Assembly (NCBI GenBank): GCA_028753945.1
Contig: JAPNXP010000009.1
Span: 3,968,001 to 4,032,000 of the forward strand
Reading direction: 5' to 3'
From: Hexactinellida sp. DTS-2022
Taxonomy: Eukaryota > Porifera > Hexactinellida
DNA length: 64,000 nucleotides
Both the position numbers and the translations under genes were made by a program. Below, piece by piece: positions 1 through 11,949 of the stretch; the first letter of the stretch is position 1, and every line of letters begins with the position of its first letter. The notes under the pieces were generated by a model that ran no database searches, was not told the origin of the DNA, and worked only from the letters and a program-made list of their open reading frames with translations.

Positions 1-439
1 TAATCCAAGGGTGTTGACAAATAACTCTATTTCCCCTGGTTTGCACGCTGTGTAACTATTGCATCAAGTCAATGGAAAATGGCGGGGCTCACTGTGGACT
101 GTTTGCGATAGCCATTTGGCTCTCCTTGGCAGTTAAAGTTGATCCCTCAAAAGTTAGATGGCGACATAGAAAAATGAGGAAACACTTGAGTGAAATTTTC
201 AAATCTGAAAAAATAACTCAATTCTCAACAATACAGGGAAAGAATTTGAATGTGCAAATGAAATGACACAATACGCAATCTCACTATGTTGTGTTTGTTG
301 TTTACCTACATGTGCGTTCAACCATATGGTAGAGTGCCCAAATTGTCTTAGGTGGTATCATAAGCCATGTATGGCCCTTCCGGATACAAAAAAGGCGGTG
401 ACCACGTTCCTTTGCTATTCATGCAACACTATACAATAG
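1..439 (+). pseudogene. Ulp1/C48-like cysteine protease C-terminus with PHD-like zinc finger (relic)
   Basis: The frame at 72-266 encodes a motif GAHCGLFAIA followed by DPS and MRKHL. This resembles the catalytic-cysteine end of Ulp1/SENP-like (C48) proteases found in many invertebrate repeat families, where the usual text is close to DCGLFAIA; the acidic residue before Cys is His here. After a frameshift near 240, the frame at 245-439 continues with CCVCCLPTC, then MVECPNCLRWYHKPCM and CYSC. That gives the Cys/His spacing of a PHD-type finger, ending at a TAG at 437-439. The protease N-terminus, with the catalytic His and Asp, lies outside the window or is lost. The frameshift and truncation make it a dead copy. 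Deubiquitinating or desumoylating activity is known for the family only and is not claimed here. Confidence 0.6.
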
Positions 440-2164
440 TTTAGATATTATTTAGTGTATTAGAAAGAATCTTTTGAATTAGTGTTGGTTATCTTCATTA
501 AATTTAACAATTTTTGAATTTCATATTTGTTTAAGCATGCCAAAAAAATATCTAATATTATAGAACACATTTTCGACTATTCCTTAAGTTGATTTTCGTT
601 ATTAGTATATTCGACTACATCAAAATGCGATGTTAATGTCAATATAGTTCTTCACAAAAGAAATTTGTGTAGATAGCCCTCTGATTCAGAGAATAGTTGT
701 TCACAAACTTGAGAGTTAATGTCGTCAATTGCGTCACAGTTGGTTGATCTCATTGAATAAGAGATGTTGCAAGAAAGATTCCGGGAATGGAATCGTAGAT
801 AAAGAATGCTGTTTCTTGGAATTCACTGGTATCCCTGTAAATTGCAAAAATAATATTTGATTATTTTCTGACTAGAAGTAAATAAATTTATTTCATTATG
901 TTTCGTAAACCGCAGTAATAGTATACCTGATCATACACGTATTGTGTTAGTTGCACGCATTATAATAAACTATAATTCGTGGAGTTCTTTTGAAGTATTT
1001 CAATAGCAGGCTATAAAACATCAAGTTGATTCCTTTTTTTATTATTATATGGAATCCATAACAAAGTACACTCTGCACACCATGACAAGCAGTCCAGTGA
1101 TATAATCTCTGATGTTTTGGATATGTTTTCGTGTACTTTTCTATTGTATCCTCTACTGCATCCGTGTCTGTGTTGGCAGCCTAAGTTTTAAGCAAGATTA
1201 GTAAATATTGAGATTGTGTTCATTGTAAGGTTACTACAAATACAAAAGTGTGTAATAAATTAACTTGCTTGTATCTCTTGTAAATCCAGGAAATATGTGA
1301 AATTACCCTCTAAATTTGCATCTACCACTTCGATGAGAATACTACTTAGATGACTGTACAAGGTTTTACTTTCAGGAGTATTTTACAGAGTGAAATGGAA
1401 AGTATTGGATGCAAACTAGCCTCTTCTTCGTTATAGTCTGATGGAGTTGTAGTTAATAGTAATTTAACAATATTCCAGAGTACACCTTTGGAGATATTGC
1501 TGTAATAATGGAACGTTTAACACGATTTTCTAAGGATAGTCGAACAAGTGATTGTCGTTCATAGTTGGCCAGCAGAGAGTATTAAACTAAGCCTAAGATT
1601 GGTTGGGAGCAGCTAAGCAACTTAACTGTATTTTTGGCATTTGGATATTCATCACGAATTGATATAATTTGTAGATTTATGTAAGTAATAGCTTACTATA
1701 TTCAGTTAGTTCATTTGGTCTAAGTTCAAACATTTCTTTGAAATCTTCATTAATTAAACCTTACGATTAATTTGCTTGGAGATATTTTCTTACCGCTGCA
1801 TTTGAAATATATATTCGTTCTGTTATTGGGACTGGTGCATACTGATGTCTCTCATCATATTAAGAAACTGCCTCTGGCACTGTTTACTTGTCCCCGTTGT
1901 TACCCCGTCCATATTCTAGAATTTTATTTTTAAGTGGAATGATATACAGGTACAAATGATATACACTACATAAATTCAAAAAATGCTTATAAATGTATTC
2001 CTCTTCATACATAGCTACCATTCAAATGCGAAGTAATTACTCCGGATTATGTAGGCCTAAACAGCTTAACCACAAATCTCAGATTCTCAAAAGTGGTTCC
2101 ATTGGACTCGCAATGGTTGATTACCCAATATACAACCCAAATAATAACAACAGGAGGCATAGAT
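440..2164. other. AT-rich stretch without recognisable gene
   Basis: No long reading frame, terminal inverted repeat or tandem array could be recognised. It is probably old decayed intergenic or repeat sequence. Confidence 0.5.
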
Positions 2165-2262
2165 TATCCTAGAATGAAAATTAGAAACTGGCCTTCTATT
2201 TTTTTGGCCTTCTTTGTGACTTACACGGCCATATATTAAATATGCCATGCTCCAGGTTACTT
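2165..2262 (+). repeat. Fragment of the CATGGCC palindromic repeat family
   Basis: This stretch (attagaaactggcct, then ggccttct, then atgccatgc) is clearly similar to the right end of the palindromic element at 21953-23321, around 23245-23321. Only one end is present. It stops just before the hAT MITE at 2272. Confidence 0.5.
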
Positions 2263-2271
2263 TCTCTATAT

Positions 2272-2847
2272 CAGTGGTTCTCAAACTGTGGTATGCGTAC
2301 CACTGGTGGTACGCGAGCTCCTTTCTAGTGGTACGCGGAGCTATAGGCGGAGGGAGGAGGAGTCAGGGGAACTGGGAAATACTTTTTTCAGCCATTTGAA
2401 TTTTTGCCAGTTTATTGTTGATATTATTCAAACCCGTCAATATCTTCAATTCTCTAATGTTGCTAGACTACACATTCTAAATCAATTGTAGTTTGTTTTT
2501 GTTAGCAAATTATGCTTTCTGCATGTAGATTAGTATTTAACATTAACTCTGCAAAAAATCCTGGGAGTATACTCCCAAACCCCTTAGGTCGCTCGCTACG
2601 CTCGCTCCTTGTTCATTTGACCGCGCAGAGACATTCTCCTAGCTACGCCCTTGAGAGGGGGTAGATCATTATACTTTAAAAATGCATCAAAATTTAGATG
2701 TTATTAAATACAATGGAAATGTACTTTAGTACAATTTGCTGTACGTCGTTTTCAGGGGTGTATTTAAATATCGATCATTATGGTGGTACGCGGACACCCT
2801 AATATTTGATGAAGTGGTACGGGCTGTGAAAAGTTTGAGAACTACTG
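2272..2847. mobile_element. hAT-type MITE with perfect 8-bp TSD
   Basis: The ends are imperfect inverted repeats starting CAGTGGTTCTCAAAC on the left and, reverse-complemented, CAGTAGTTCTCAAAC on the right. It is flanked by identical 8-bp copies of ctctatat at 2264-2271 and 2848-2855, the duplication length typical of hAT transposons. It is 576 bp long with no transposase frame, so it is non-autonomous. The TIR text is typical of Charlie-like hAT elements. Confidence 0.93.
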
Positions 2848-2944
2848 CTCTATATGAATGATAAGTGAAACATTTAGAATGCATTTTTTTCTCCATTGTT
2901 CGATAATACTAATTTCTTACAGATTTATTTCCAAATTAAACCCA

Positions 2945-3238
2945 TTATGAGCTGTTTAAATTTCCAAAACTTTGGCACACAGGACAGAACATTCCTTCTT
3001 TGGGATCTGTGCAGTAGACACATGGGTAGATCTTCTCCCAATCCTTTTTGTAGCTAAGGCGAGACTTATAAAGTAATTTTTTGGCTACTTTGGGCATACT
3101 GTCACTCTTTGTCTTCAGAAGACTGGTACTTTGTCCGTCTGCTCCTTGGTATGTAGACTTGGGTGGAGGAACCTCATTTTTGTCATTATCAAATGTTTCC
3201 ATTGGACGCTTCCTCGGGAAAAACTCTGTTATATCCAT
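2945..3238 (-). pseudogene. hAT-type transposase N-terminal zinc-finger exon, isolated
   Basis: A 97-residue minus-strand frame starts MDITEFFPRKRP. Its second half carries YKKDWEKIYPCVYC, then KEGMFCPVCQSFG. The layout W...YPC-x2-C...GMFC-x2-C is that of the BED/TTF-like zinc finger heading many hAT transposases and hAT-derived genes. The DNA-binding role is inferred from the family. No catalytic domain follows on the same strand, so it is an orphan exon or a truncated copy. No clear splice donor is visible where similarity ends near the C-terminus. Confidence 0.5.
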
Positions 3239-4230
3239 TTTGTAAACACTTGAAGAATGCTAAATGACGAGAAAAACTAAGCACATGGTCCTAAAATTTG
3301 CTGACAATGAAACACTTAATGCTTACAAAGTTAGCAATCTAATTAGCACCTATACTAGGCTAGTATCCAAGTGCTGATTAAATTTGTCAAACTTAGCTAG
3401 GGAGGCCAAATTCTCAAAATTTTCTGGGGTGGCTGGGGAGGGGGGATACCCCTAACCCCTTCACATTTCCTCGCTTCGTTGATGCACCAATAGATTTCTC
3501 CCCCCCCAAGCCAAAAATCCTGTATGAAACCTTGTGATTCATCTCAAAGTATTACATGGGAAATGCATTTCGAATTTTTTATGTACAATTGTAGAATACT
3601 TAACGCTTCCAGGAGGTTGAGCACAATATGACAGCGCATATCAATATTTGTATATTATATCCATATGTACGATAGTTCGCCCATTAGCAGCTCCAACTGT
3701 ATTAATTACAGACGATTAGCTTGCTTGCCTACTCAGTTAACTTTTAAATTAATTGTTACTTTATGTAGCGTACCCCCATCAAATAATTGTACTAGTTATT
3801 TGTCGAAGTTACTCTGGTAAGTGATCAATATTCTTAATAAAATACGGGTAGTCTAACTAGTGATGATGGTGCAATTAAAAATTGATTTTAAATATCTAGT
3901 GATGTTGTAGGCATTAATTAGGATATGATTGTCAAGAAATAGATTTCTTCACAAAGTGGAAAAGTTAAAAATAGAGAGTTGAAATTGACACATATAAAGA
4001 TATGTGTTCTGTAATAGTCATTTTTGCTTGTATGCACAAGAGTTATTACTGTAATAGCATTGTTTACAGTGTAAAAGGCCTCTGTGATGTTATCAATTTT
4101 CTCCATAGGATTTGGCTTATAACTTATTTTGGCCTTAACTTTGTCAATTAGTGTCCGATTTTAGAGTTCTTTTAGTCTATCTTAATCATTTAGCGGTTCT
4201 AGACTTGTCCATACAGCGTTTTAGCCTAAC
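3239..4230. other. Intergenic, with a G-rich repeat scrap
   Basis: No gene is recognised. Around 3405-3520 lies a stretch with ggggaggggggatacccctaacccc, typical of decayed DNA-transposon ends, but no matching end was found. Confidence 0.4.
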
Positions 4231-4234
4231 TCGA

Positions 4235-4272
4235 CTAAATCTTGGAGGTGTTTATTACTGAAGTTGCACCCA
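4235..4272 (+). repeat. Short direct repeat, copy 1
   Basis: About 37 bp (ctaaatcttggagg... to ...gttgcaccc) recur at 6536-6574 with only about two substitutions. This copy overlaps the end of the THAP fragment. Confidence 0.7.
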
Positions 4273-4557
4273 GGCAAAATAGAAGGAACTGCTGTAGAAC
4301 GAAGTTTAGGTCTTTCGCGTATTCTCTCGGTAACACTCCGTCAGCTTGTAATGTTCTGTCAGCAGTAATTATGTCTTCAGGGTGTAAGTAAAGTTCACAA
4401 ACATAAATATGTTTCAAACTTTCAATATTTTCTCAATGGAGCGTATTCAACCATTGATCACGTAACTCTTGGGCGTGGCAGGAAGTTTAAAAACTTGCGT
4501 ATAAGGCTCACCGTGGTAATTGCTTCTACACCCAGGAGCAGAGCACTGGTTCGGCAT
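4235..4557 (-). pseudogene. THAP domain fragment of a P-element-like transposase
   Basis: On the minus strand the ATG at 4557 opens MPNQCSAPGCRSNYHGEPY, the start of a THAP zinc finger (C-x4-C). It is nearly the same as the starts of the THAP proteins at 43699 and 54728. The frame stops after about 36 residues. The second half of the domain (YVCELYLHPEDIITADR, then a DG and a PR motif) continues in another frame below 4440. The usual C-x2-H reads C-x2-Y, so zinc binding is probably lost. No transposase body follows. It is a broken 5' end of the same family that dominates the rest of the window. Confidence 0.75.
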
Positions 4558-6535
4558 AAATGATAAGGATATCAACTATTATAGAGGGATTAGCTAAAAA
4601 CAAATTAATTTGAAATTTAATTGCGTTAATTAAAATTAACCGAAAGTAAGTAATAGCATGTAATAATAATTATGGAGTATAATTAAGTAAGTTAAGTTAT
4701 CTTAATTAGTAGTAGAAGAGCAGAAATAGTCGCTAATAATAATTATGTGCCAACAATAACAGTCTTGAGAGTTGATACAACTGTATAAATTTGTTGTAGA
4801 AATTGTGGTTGCGCAAGAAAATGCACTTCTAACCAATCCATGGTGCATTTTTCCAATTGGGTACTCTCTCCTTATTTTCGTACTCCACGATCAAGGTTAA
4901 AAACTCTGTATTTTGAAGTTATTTTATTTCAGTGAGTTTTATATAATAGTCCTCTTCTCAATTTTCCTATGTAAATACTAATGATACAATGGAGTTCCAT
5001 CATTAAGAACTCTGGTTCTGTTGCAAAAATAGTTGCTAATAGGGAAGTTGCTTTACTCCTCACCCATTCTACTATGGAGTATGTAGAAAGGGACGTAATA
5101 TACATCCCTTTCTACCATTTCCCATCTTTTTGACTTGTATGCAGAAGAAAGTCAGTTGGGATGTCGGGAATGATAGTTGGGATTTGCAATGGGTTGTAAC
5201 CATTTAAAGTGTAGAATAAAGTTAATCTGTATTTATATACAATTTTTTTCCTAAGGTAGTGACAATATTTAATGTTTGGAATGCTCTGTGGTTTACTTGG
5301 TGGTTGCTAGAAGAAACAATATCTAGTTAATAACGACAATTTTGCACATTACAATGCAAAAACATTATTTACGCACAGACTCGTATATAAAGTCGATTAT
5401 TTAGACAATAATCTGTTAAATAATTTTATTTACATTATTAAACTAAGAATGTGTTAATTAATAAGGCTAGGTATAATAAATTAATTGTTATCAATCAGAT
5501 CTTTTCAGAAAATACCGATTGCGGGCGGAATTGTATTTTTATTCTGTATTTCAGTAATATGCAAATATCATTATCCTATGCAAAACAATATTAATGTAAT
5601 TTTTATAAGAAAATCACATGAAATTTCCAAATAATTAATGTAATGCCCTAAATATGACTTATTAAAAATTGATGCATTAGGAGTTCTGTACGATTATGCT
5701 CAGAAGATACTAATAAAAAACATCCGGACGGGGGTGAAATTTGGGAGGGACGGGGATGGTAGATAAGTTATCTTGTTAGTATGGCCTAATATATTATTTT
5801 AATGGTATTAGTGCTTTACTTTTTTTTAAATGATTACACTGAGCAGGCGGTTTCAGAAAAGTGTTATTGCTCATTTAAGTGATTGCTTGCATGCTCTTAG
5901 TATAATTTTTGATTATTATATATATTAATGAGACGTTTTCAATTAATTGTAATAGATTATTCTATTCCTGCAAAGAATCGTTGCAGAATATATAATATGG
6001 ATGGGGTATAGCTTTGGGGCAACTTTTCATATGGATGGGGTGTAGCTTTACCAAATTATACAGTTACATGAAAGATATTTGCAGTGGAGCGGATTAAATA
6101 GTATAATAAATAATTATAGAATATGAAAAAATAATGTTCAAATTATACTCTAGTATAATTTGGACTTGGATACTAGGACAATAAATAGTATTATAACTGG
6201 GAGCGACGACTGTCATCAACATTACCTTATCTCTCGTCTCCTCATTGTGTTAGAATTTCAAGCTATTTAGATATAATCTTTATTCTTAGATTAACAAAAT
6301 CCTTAAAGAATGTTAAATTATAGGATAAACCTAGATTTGTTGACCGACTGAAGTAACTGCAAGAGCAGTTGCTTGACTGTTTGTAGATACAGTAGTGTCC
6401 GCCAAATATTAATGTCTATAAAAAGGAATATTTCATCATTATCCACACGCTTTTCATGTAATTATTACCCCCAAACGGTAATTTATTGTTATAATATACG
6501 GTGTATATGTGGAAAATAGCAAGTTTGCAGTGCCA
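4558..6535. other. AT-rich stretch without recognisable gene
   Basis: No coding similarity is seen. A short imperfect repeat gatggggt.tagcttt occurs twice near 6000-6050. Otherwise I see nothing. Confidence 0.45.
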
Positions 6536-6574
6536 CTAAATCTAGGAGGGGTTTATTACTGAAGTTGCACCAGA
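6536..6574 (+). repeat. Short direct repeat, copy 2
   Basis: Direct-repeat partner of 4235-4272. The two copies lie about 2.3 kb apart, and no element ends could be assigned to them. Confidence 0.7.
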
Positions 6575-7089
6575 TTTTCTACATAGACTTAATTTGATCT
6601 TTCTATAATTTGTATGCTCAGTAATTCTGTGAAAATATTGCATCTCAAGATATATTGTATGTTTCTAACTATTCACTTAATATATTTATTACAGTATCGT
6701 TCAATTACCCTTTGTTTTCGATTTCTATAATAATTCGAACTATTTCCAACATAACATCATTAGTTGTTGGTCCCATTGTCTATTAATTGATGTTCTGAGT
6801 TTATAGGGAAAAACAAAATGTATTATATAATGGATGCATTAATTACTTATTAATAAGCGAAATAGCACTAATCCGATAAAAGCGATGCAAGCAATTTAAT
6901 TATAGCGCTAGTAATGCTTTATGTAGTTATTTTCTCCTTGTTGTGTGATAGTGTATTTAATGATTATCACTTTGTGCTTAAACTTATATTCAGATCAACA
7001 CCAGGAAATTCTTGTTGGCAAGTCAGAACTTGGTTAACAAAACGTAATGTATATATAAGAGTTTATTTATATGACACACTTCATCATGG

Positions 7090-9595
7090 AGATACCAGAG
7101 ATACGCGATCCTTCGTTAGAAATTGTGACTGATGCAAATTGGGCATTGATTATCAACTCTGGTCCGATCAGGCCAGTTTTTAATTAATATCGGAAAACTA
7201 CTATTTGGAAATCGAGATTTTTCGTTTCAAACGGGTTGATATAAACTCCATTCATGGCTTGAGTACTCAGAAAAGAAGAACACAGCCTACTGTTTCTACT
7301 GCAGATGTTTTGGAACCCTTGGTATGTTTATACTGCTTGCCTCCTAAAATGACCAAATTAATGCCATATCCTACTAGAAAACTTATCTTGTATTCGGTTA
7401 GTATGCTGCATAGAAGCATGAATGTATCAATACAATATATTCAAATTCTCTTTGTTTTAAGAATGTTCTCTATATCTCTTTTGTCTATAAAATGTTATGT
7501 TTGCAGTCCAATAGTATTACTTCATTTTGTTTAGTTGGATGCTCAGAAGCAACATTTACGAAAGATGGCGTTAGCCAATGGAAAAATGCAACTGTTGATA
7601 GTGGGAAACTGTCTCAACATTCAAACTCACGTATGCATTTGCTATCAATAGAGAGGTTTCATGTCTTCAAGAGCGAACAACCTACGATTGATGTTCAGCT
7701 TATTGGTGTATCTCAAGTGGAAATATCGCGAAGAGAAATGGAGAGACTGGTGAACCGCGAAATTGTCAAAACAATATTTGATGTCATTCGACATTTAGCC
7801 AAAGCAAAACATTGCCTTTCGAGAAAAAGATTAATCCAGCGTATCTTCCAATCGTGGAAATTTTATTGAAGAACTTCAATTTTCTGCTAAGTATTATGAG
7901 CCCTTGAGAAAATGGATGAAGAATCATCCGAAAAACGTTTCCTACTTTTCGCATAGCACTCAGAATGAGATGATTACTTTATAAGTGACATAATTTAAGA
8001 AGTCATCAAATATGAAGCACAGTCAGCAAGATACTATTCAATTGAGTGTGACGAAGTGACGTCTCACAAAAGAGCTTTTATGTTAGTGATAATCAAGTAC
8101 GTTTATGACTGCACTATTTGGGAAAGATGCATAAAGCTTGTGCGAGTCGACTCTCTAAAGGGAAAGAACCTGGTAGTAGATATTAACGAGATTCTTGAGT
8201 ACCTTGGACTACCGTTAAAAGATCTAGTTGGGAAAGGATTCGACGGTGCCAGCAACATGTCTGGAAAAGATGAGGGCGTTCAGCACTATTTGACAATGGC
8301 TGGTGCAGAAAAGTAGTTGTATTCCATTGTTTTGTCCTTCAGCTAAATCTAGTTCTTGAAAAGAGCGTTGACAATGTTTACCAGTAAGACATATCTTTGA
8401 CATTGTGGGATGCATTTATAGATACATAGAAGGTTCACAAAAGAGACACGGTCTGTATGAGAAAAAGTTACAACTGAAGGTATAACCAAAGGGAAAATAG
8501 CATTGCATTCCTTTTCAGACACACGATGGACTGCAAGATCTGGTAATTTAGAAGTAATTAACACTATACCCGCCATACTATTGATGTTGAAAGAAATGGC
8601 ACATGATGGAGATTCAGCTGCTGATGAAATAATAGTTCGTATGCAAAAGTTCAAATTTGTTTTGGGTTGCCATATCTTGATGAAGTGTTTTTCGTTAAGT
8701 AGACTATTTCTGAATATTTACAGCATAAAGATATGGATTGGTCATGGCCGTTTCAGGAATATATTCTCTCTGCACTTCGTAATAATGAAGAGTATATGAA
8801 ATTTATAGAGGAGGAAGGAAAGTATTGCGAAGATAATGCATTGTCAATTTCTAAATTTCAGAGTAATGATATATAAAAGAAACGCCGGAGAACCATCACT
8901 GCACATTTTCGCAGCGGGTCTTCAGTCCTATAAAAAGAAGCTTTTGTGGTTTGTGTTTACTCCACACACAATCAACCTGATCAATTAGTATTCAAGAGAT
9001 AGTTTTTCTTGCCAGTGTTGGATCGACTGTTGAGGGAGTTTGAAAAGAGATTTTCACCAAATGCATAGTTTAAATTTATTCCTTGGCCAGCGTTTTCCAT
9101 CCCACCAAGCCCATTATGGAGAATGAGTCAAATGTAGTAGCAGGGAGAATTTTACTTAATTGAAAGTAAATGGCAGCAAATGAATTTTACTCCTTAAAAA
9201 ATCTAAGGGGATCACTTTATGGAAGAATGAGTACTTTGATTATATTAAAGAAAAGGAAATGGCTCAGAGAGATGCAACTTTGAAGAAGTCACCATCATTG
9301 CTTTGCCTTCCTACCCTGTTAGAGGTATTTAGGAAGAATTCATTGCACAAGCTTTACACAAATTTTTGTTGACATACTAAGAATAGTTGCTACTCTGCCA
9401 GTTACAGTTGCATCTTGCGAAAGATCTCAAATTAAGGTAAATATAATTGACAATTACCTTCGCGCCTCAATGTCAGAATTGAGATCGGATAATCTTGTAG
9501 AAATAAGCATTGAACGAGATATGACAGACAGGATAGAACTTGATAGCCTCATGGAGAAATTTAAAACAGTTGGAATTCGAAAATTACCACTCTGA
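7090..9595 (+). pseudogene. hAT transposase of the ZMYM/TTF-finger type, broken
   Basis: Fragments in changing frames follow the order of a ZMYM-like hAT transposase. The N-terminal DPSLEIVTDANW and GP motifs are followed by a TTF-like finger (WLEYSEKKNTAYCFYC). A likely intron spans about 7317-7506. Next come GVSQWKNATVDSGKL and HSNSRMHLLS, and a helical region at 7700-7869. The RNase-H-like core motif GFDGASNMSG lies near 8240, and TRWTARSGNL at about 8520. The hAT C-terminal dimerisation region (TVASCERSQIK, NYLRASMSELRSDNL, ending KLPL) stops near 9595. Several stops and frameshifts, for example after 7865, 8310 and 8660, make it inactive. The family cuts and pastes DNA with 8-bp duplications. 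No terminal repeats were found for this copy. Confidence 0.75.
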
Positions 9596-9614
9596 CAGAA
9601 AGTTATTCAAGAAA

Positions 9615-9745
9615 CCTAGATACATTTTAAAGGATTGGCGGACAATTCGTCCCTTGGACGTTTCGATTCCGGACATTTCGTTCCCTGAACTTATTGTCCC
9701 AGGACCTTTCGTTCCCTTGCCATTTCGTTCCCTGGGCAGACTTTG
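9615..9745. repeat. Orphan tandem array of about 17-bp units (ggac..ttcgttccc)
   Basis: About six degenerate units share the core GGACNTTTCGTTCCC. The first unit, ggacaattcgtccc, resembles the terminal array of the MULE at 47667-55208 (ggacaattcgtcgcc). It could be the surviving end of an old transposon of that kind. No inverted partner array was seen. Confidence 0.5.
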
Positions 9746-11670
9746 AAGGTCAATTCATTCTTTTCACATTTCTGGGTTAATTTCATAACATTGGGATTTC
9801 ATTTCATAAACAGTTGGTACTACAACTAGTCCTGCAATTTGATGCAAATTTGTGCATTTTCGAGACAAAAGTGGCAAATTTTGAACAATTGTAGTATTAT
9901 ATGTTCTGATCAACATCAGCTATGGCACATAGCATAATTTTTGGAAGAACAAATTCTTCAGGGGTCAAAAATTGGTGCCCAATCGAAATCGCCGACAGCA
10001 TAAATACAGGATAGCTCATTCAAATGAATTCTTAACGACTTTATATTGTCAGATTCGTGCTCAGTACTTAATTTCCAGCATTTTGATAGGTATATTGACT
10101 ATATTCGGTGGGAATATTCTTTTGTATTCCATAGCAACGGTAAGTATGTGCAGGGACTTCTTTAATATAGGGACTGTAAACTTCGTTTACGGTAAAATTC
10201 GCGTAGGCCTAAAACAGTATTGTTACTTATTGATATCCCGTAATCCGCTAATGCTAGACATAGGAAATGTATTATTGTCGTATAAGAAGTCATATTTTGG
10301 GAGTCCAACGGTCATATTGGTTTATCGAAAATATTTGTGGAATGTAAGTTATGCGATTTTCACACCCTTCCATATATGGTAATATTGTTAAAATCTCGAG
10401 ATTACTTAACTTTATACATATGAAATGTATCATTTTCGTACAGGAAATCATATTTTGGGAGTCCAACGGTAATATTGGAATATCGATAATATTTGTGGAA
10501 TGTAAGTTATACGATTCTCACACCTTTCCATATATGGTAATATTGTTAAAATCTCGAGATTAGTTAGTTTTTATACATATGAAATTTATTATTGGCGAAT
10601 GGGAAATGGTAATTCCATTTTAGGGACTCAGTAGATCACATTGATTTACCTAAGGCGTTCCCCTTAGCCTATATTATTATTTTGGCACTCTCCATAGGAG
10701 GATTGCCCCGACCCTGTTTTGTAGTTTAGCTAATACTTACATATCAGATATCTGTCATTATGTTGTTTATTAGAAAACAACAAGGCTTGATTCGGTTAAC
10801 CGGTTACCGTTGCTGACATCGGTTAACGGTTAGAGATTTTATTAACCAGTTAGCCGGTCTGTTGAATAACAGTAGAGTTATTGGGAAATTAATGTATAAA
10901 GTATTAAAATTTTTGAATTTTATCAGAATATGTAGTCCTAAATCCATTTCTCTTCACCACTTAATACATTTTATTGGACAACATTGATTTAAATATAGAT
11001 TCCAAAGAAACTTATCAAGATTTTTTTATAATGTAAGAATTAGCTAAACTACAAAACAGGGTTGGGGCAATCCTCCTGTGTAGAGTGCCAAAATAATAAT
11101 ATAGGCTAAGGGGAACGCCTTAGGTAAATCAATGTGATCCACTGAGTCCCTAAATATGAATTGCCATTTCCCATTCGCCAATAATATATTTAATATGTAT
11201 AAAAACTAACTAATCTCGAGATTTTAACAATATTACCATATATGGAAAGGTGTGAGAATCGTATAACTTACATTCCACAAATATTTTCGATATACCAATA
11301 TCACCGTTGGACTCCCAAAATATGATTTCCTGTACGAAAATGATACATTTCTTATGTATAAAGTTAAGTAATCTCGAGATTTTAACAATATTACCATATA
11401 TGGAAGGGTGTGAAAATCGCATAACTTACATTACACAAATATTTTCGATAAACCAATATTACCGTTGGACTCCCAAAATATGACTTCCTATACGATAATA
11501 ATACATTTCCTATGTCTAGCATTAGCGGATTACGGGATATCAATAAATAACAATACTGTTTTAGGCCTACGCTAATTTTACCGTAAAACGAAGTTTACAG
11601 TCCCTATATTAAAGAAGTCCCTGGTATGTGTTAACATTCCGATTTCCCAATTTGGACTAACCGTATCGAG

Positions 11671-11855
11671 CAGGCTTTCATCCAGACTAAATTCTCCGCG
11701 CGCCTAGATTTAGTTTGAGATCGCTCACACGCTCCTAAATTACCCATTTTGTATTAAGTCTATGGGGGAATTTCTCGATTTTCGCGCGCCTAGAAAATTT
11801 TTCTTCCAAATTGACGCGCCTGCAGGCGCGTTGCATACGCCTGGATGAAACCCTG
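11671..11855. mobile_element. Short hAT MITE (CAGGCTTTCATCCAG ends)
   Basis: It is 185 bp with TIRs CAGGCTTTCATCCAG and, reversed, CAGGGTTTCATCCAG. Identical 8-bp duplications gtatcgag lie at 11663-11670 and 11856-11863. It contains several gcgcgcctag motifs and no frame of note. Confidence 0.93.
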
Positions 11856-11949
11856 GTATCGAGTGACCCCCGGTTTTTCTCGGGTATGCGTACTGAGTGC
11901 GAATATACTATTAGAAACACTCTAAATATTAATTGTCGATCCAAAGTAT

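Noticed and set aside
4235-6574. Two 37-bp direct repeats as possible LTRs or an element boundary
   Set aside because: They are too short, with no retroelement coding sequence, primer site or terminal motif between them.
9972-11422. Pairs of near-identical 70-residue reading frames on opposite strands (10351-10563 and 11210-11422)
   Set aside because: They are mirror images produced by the fold-back arms and have no protein features.
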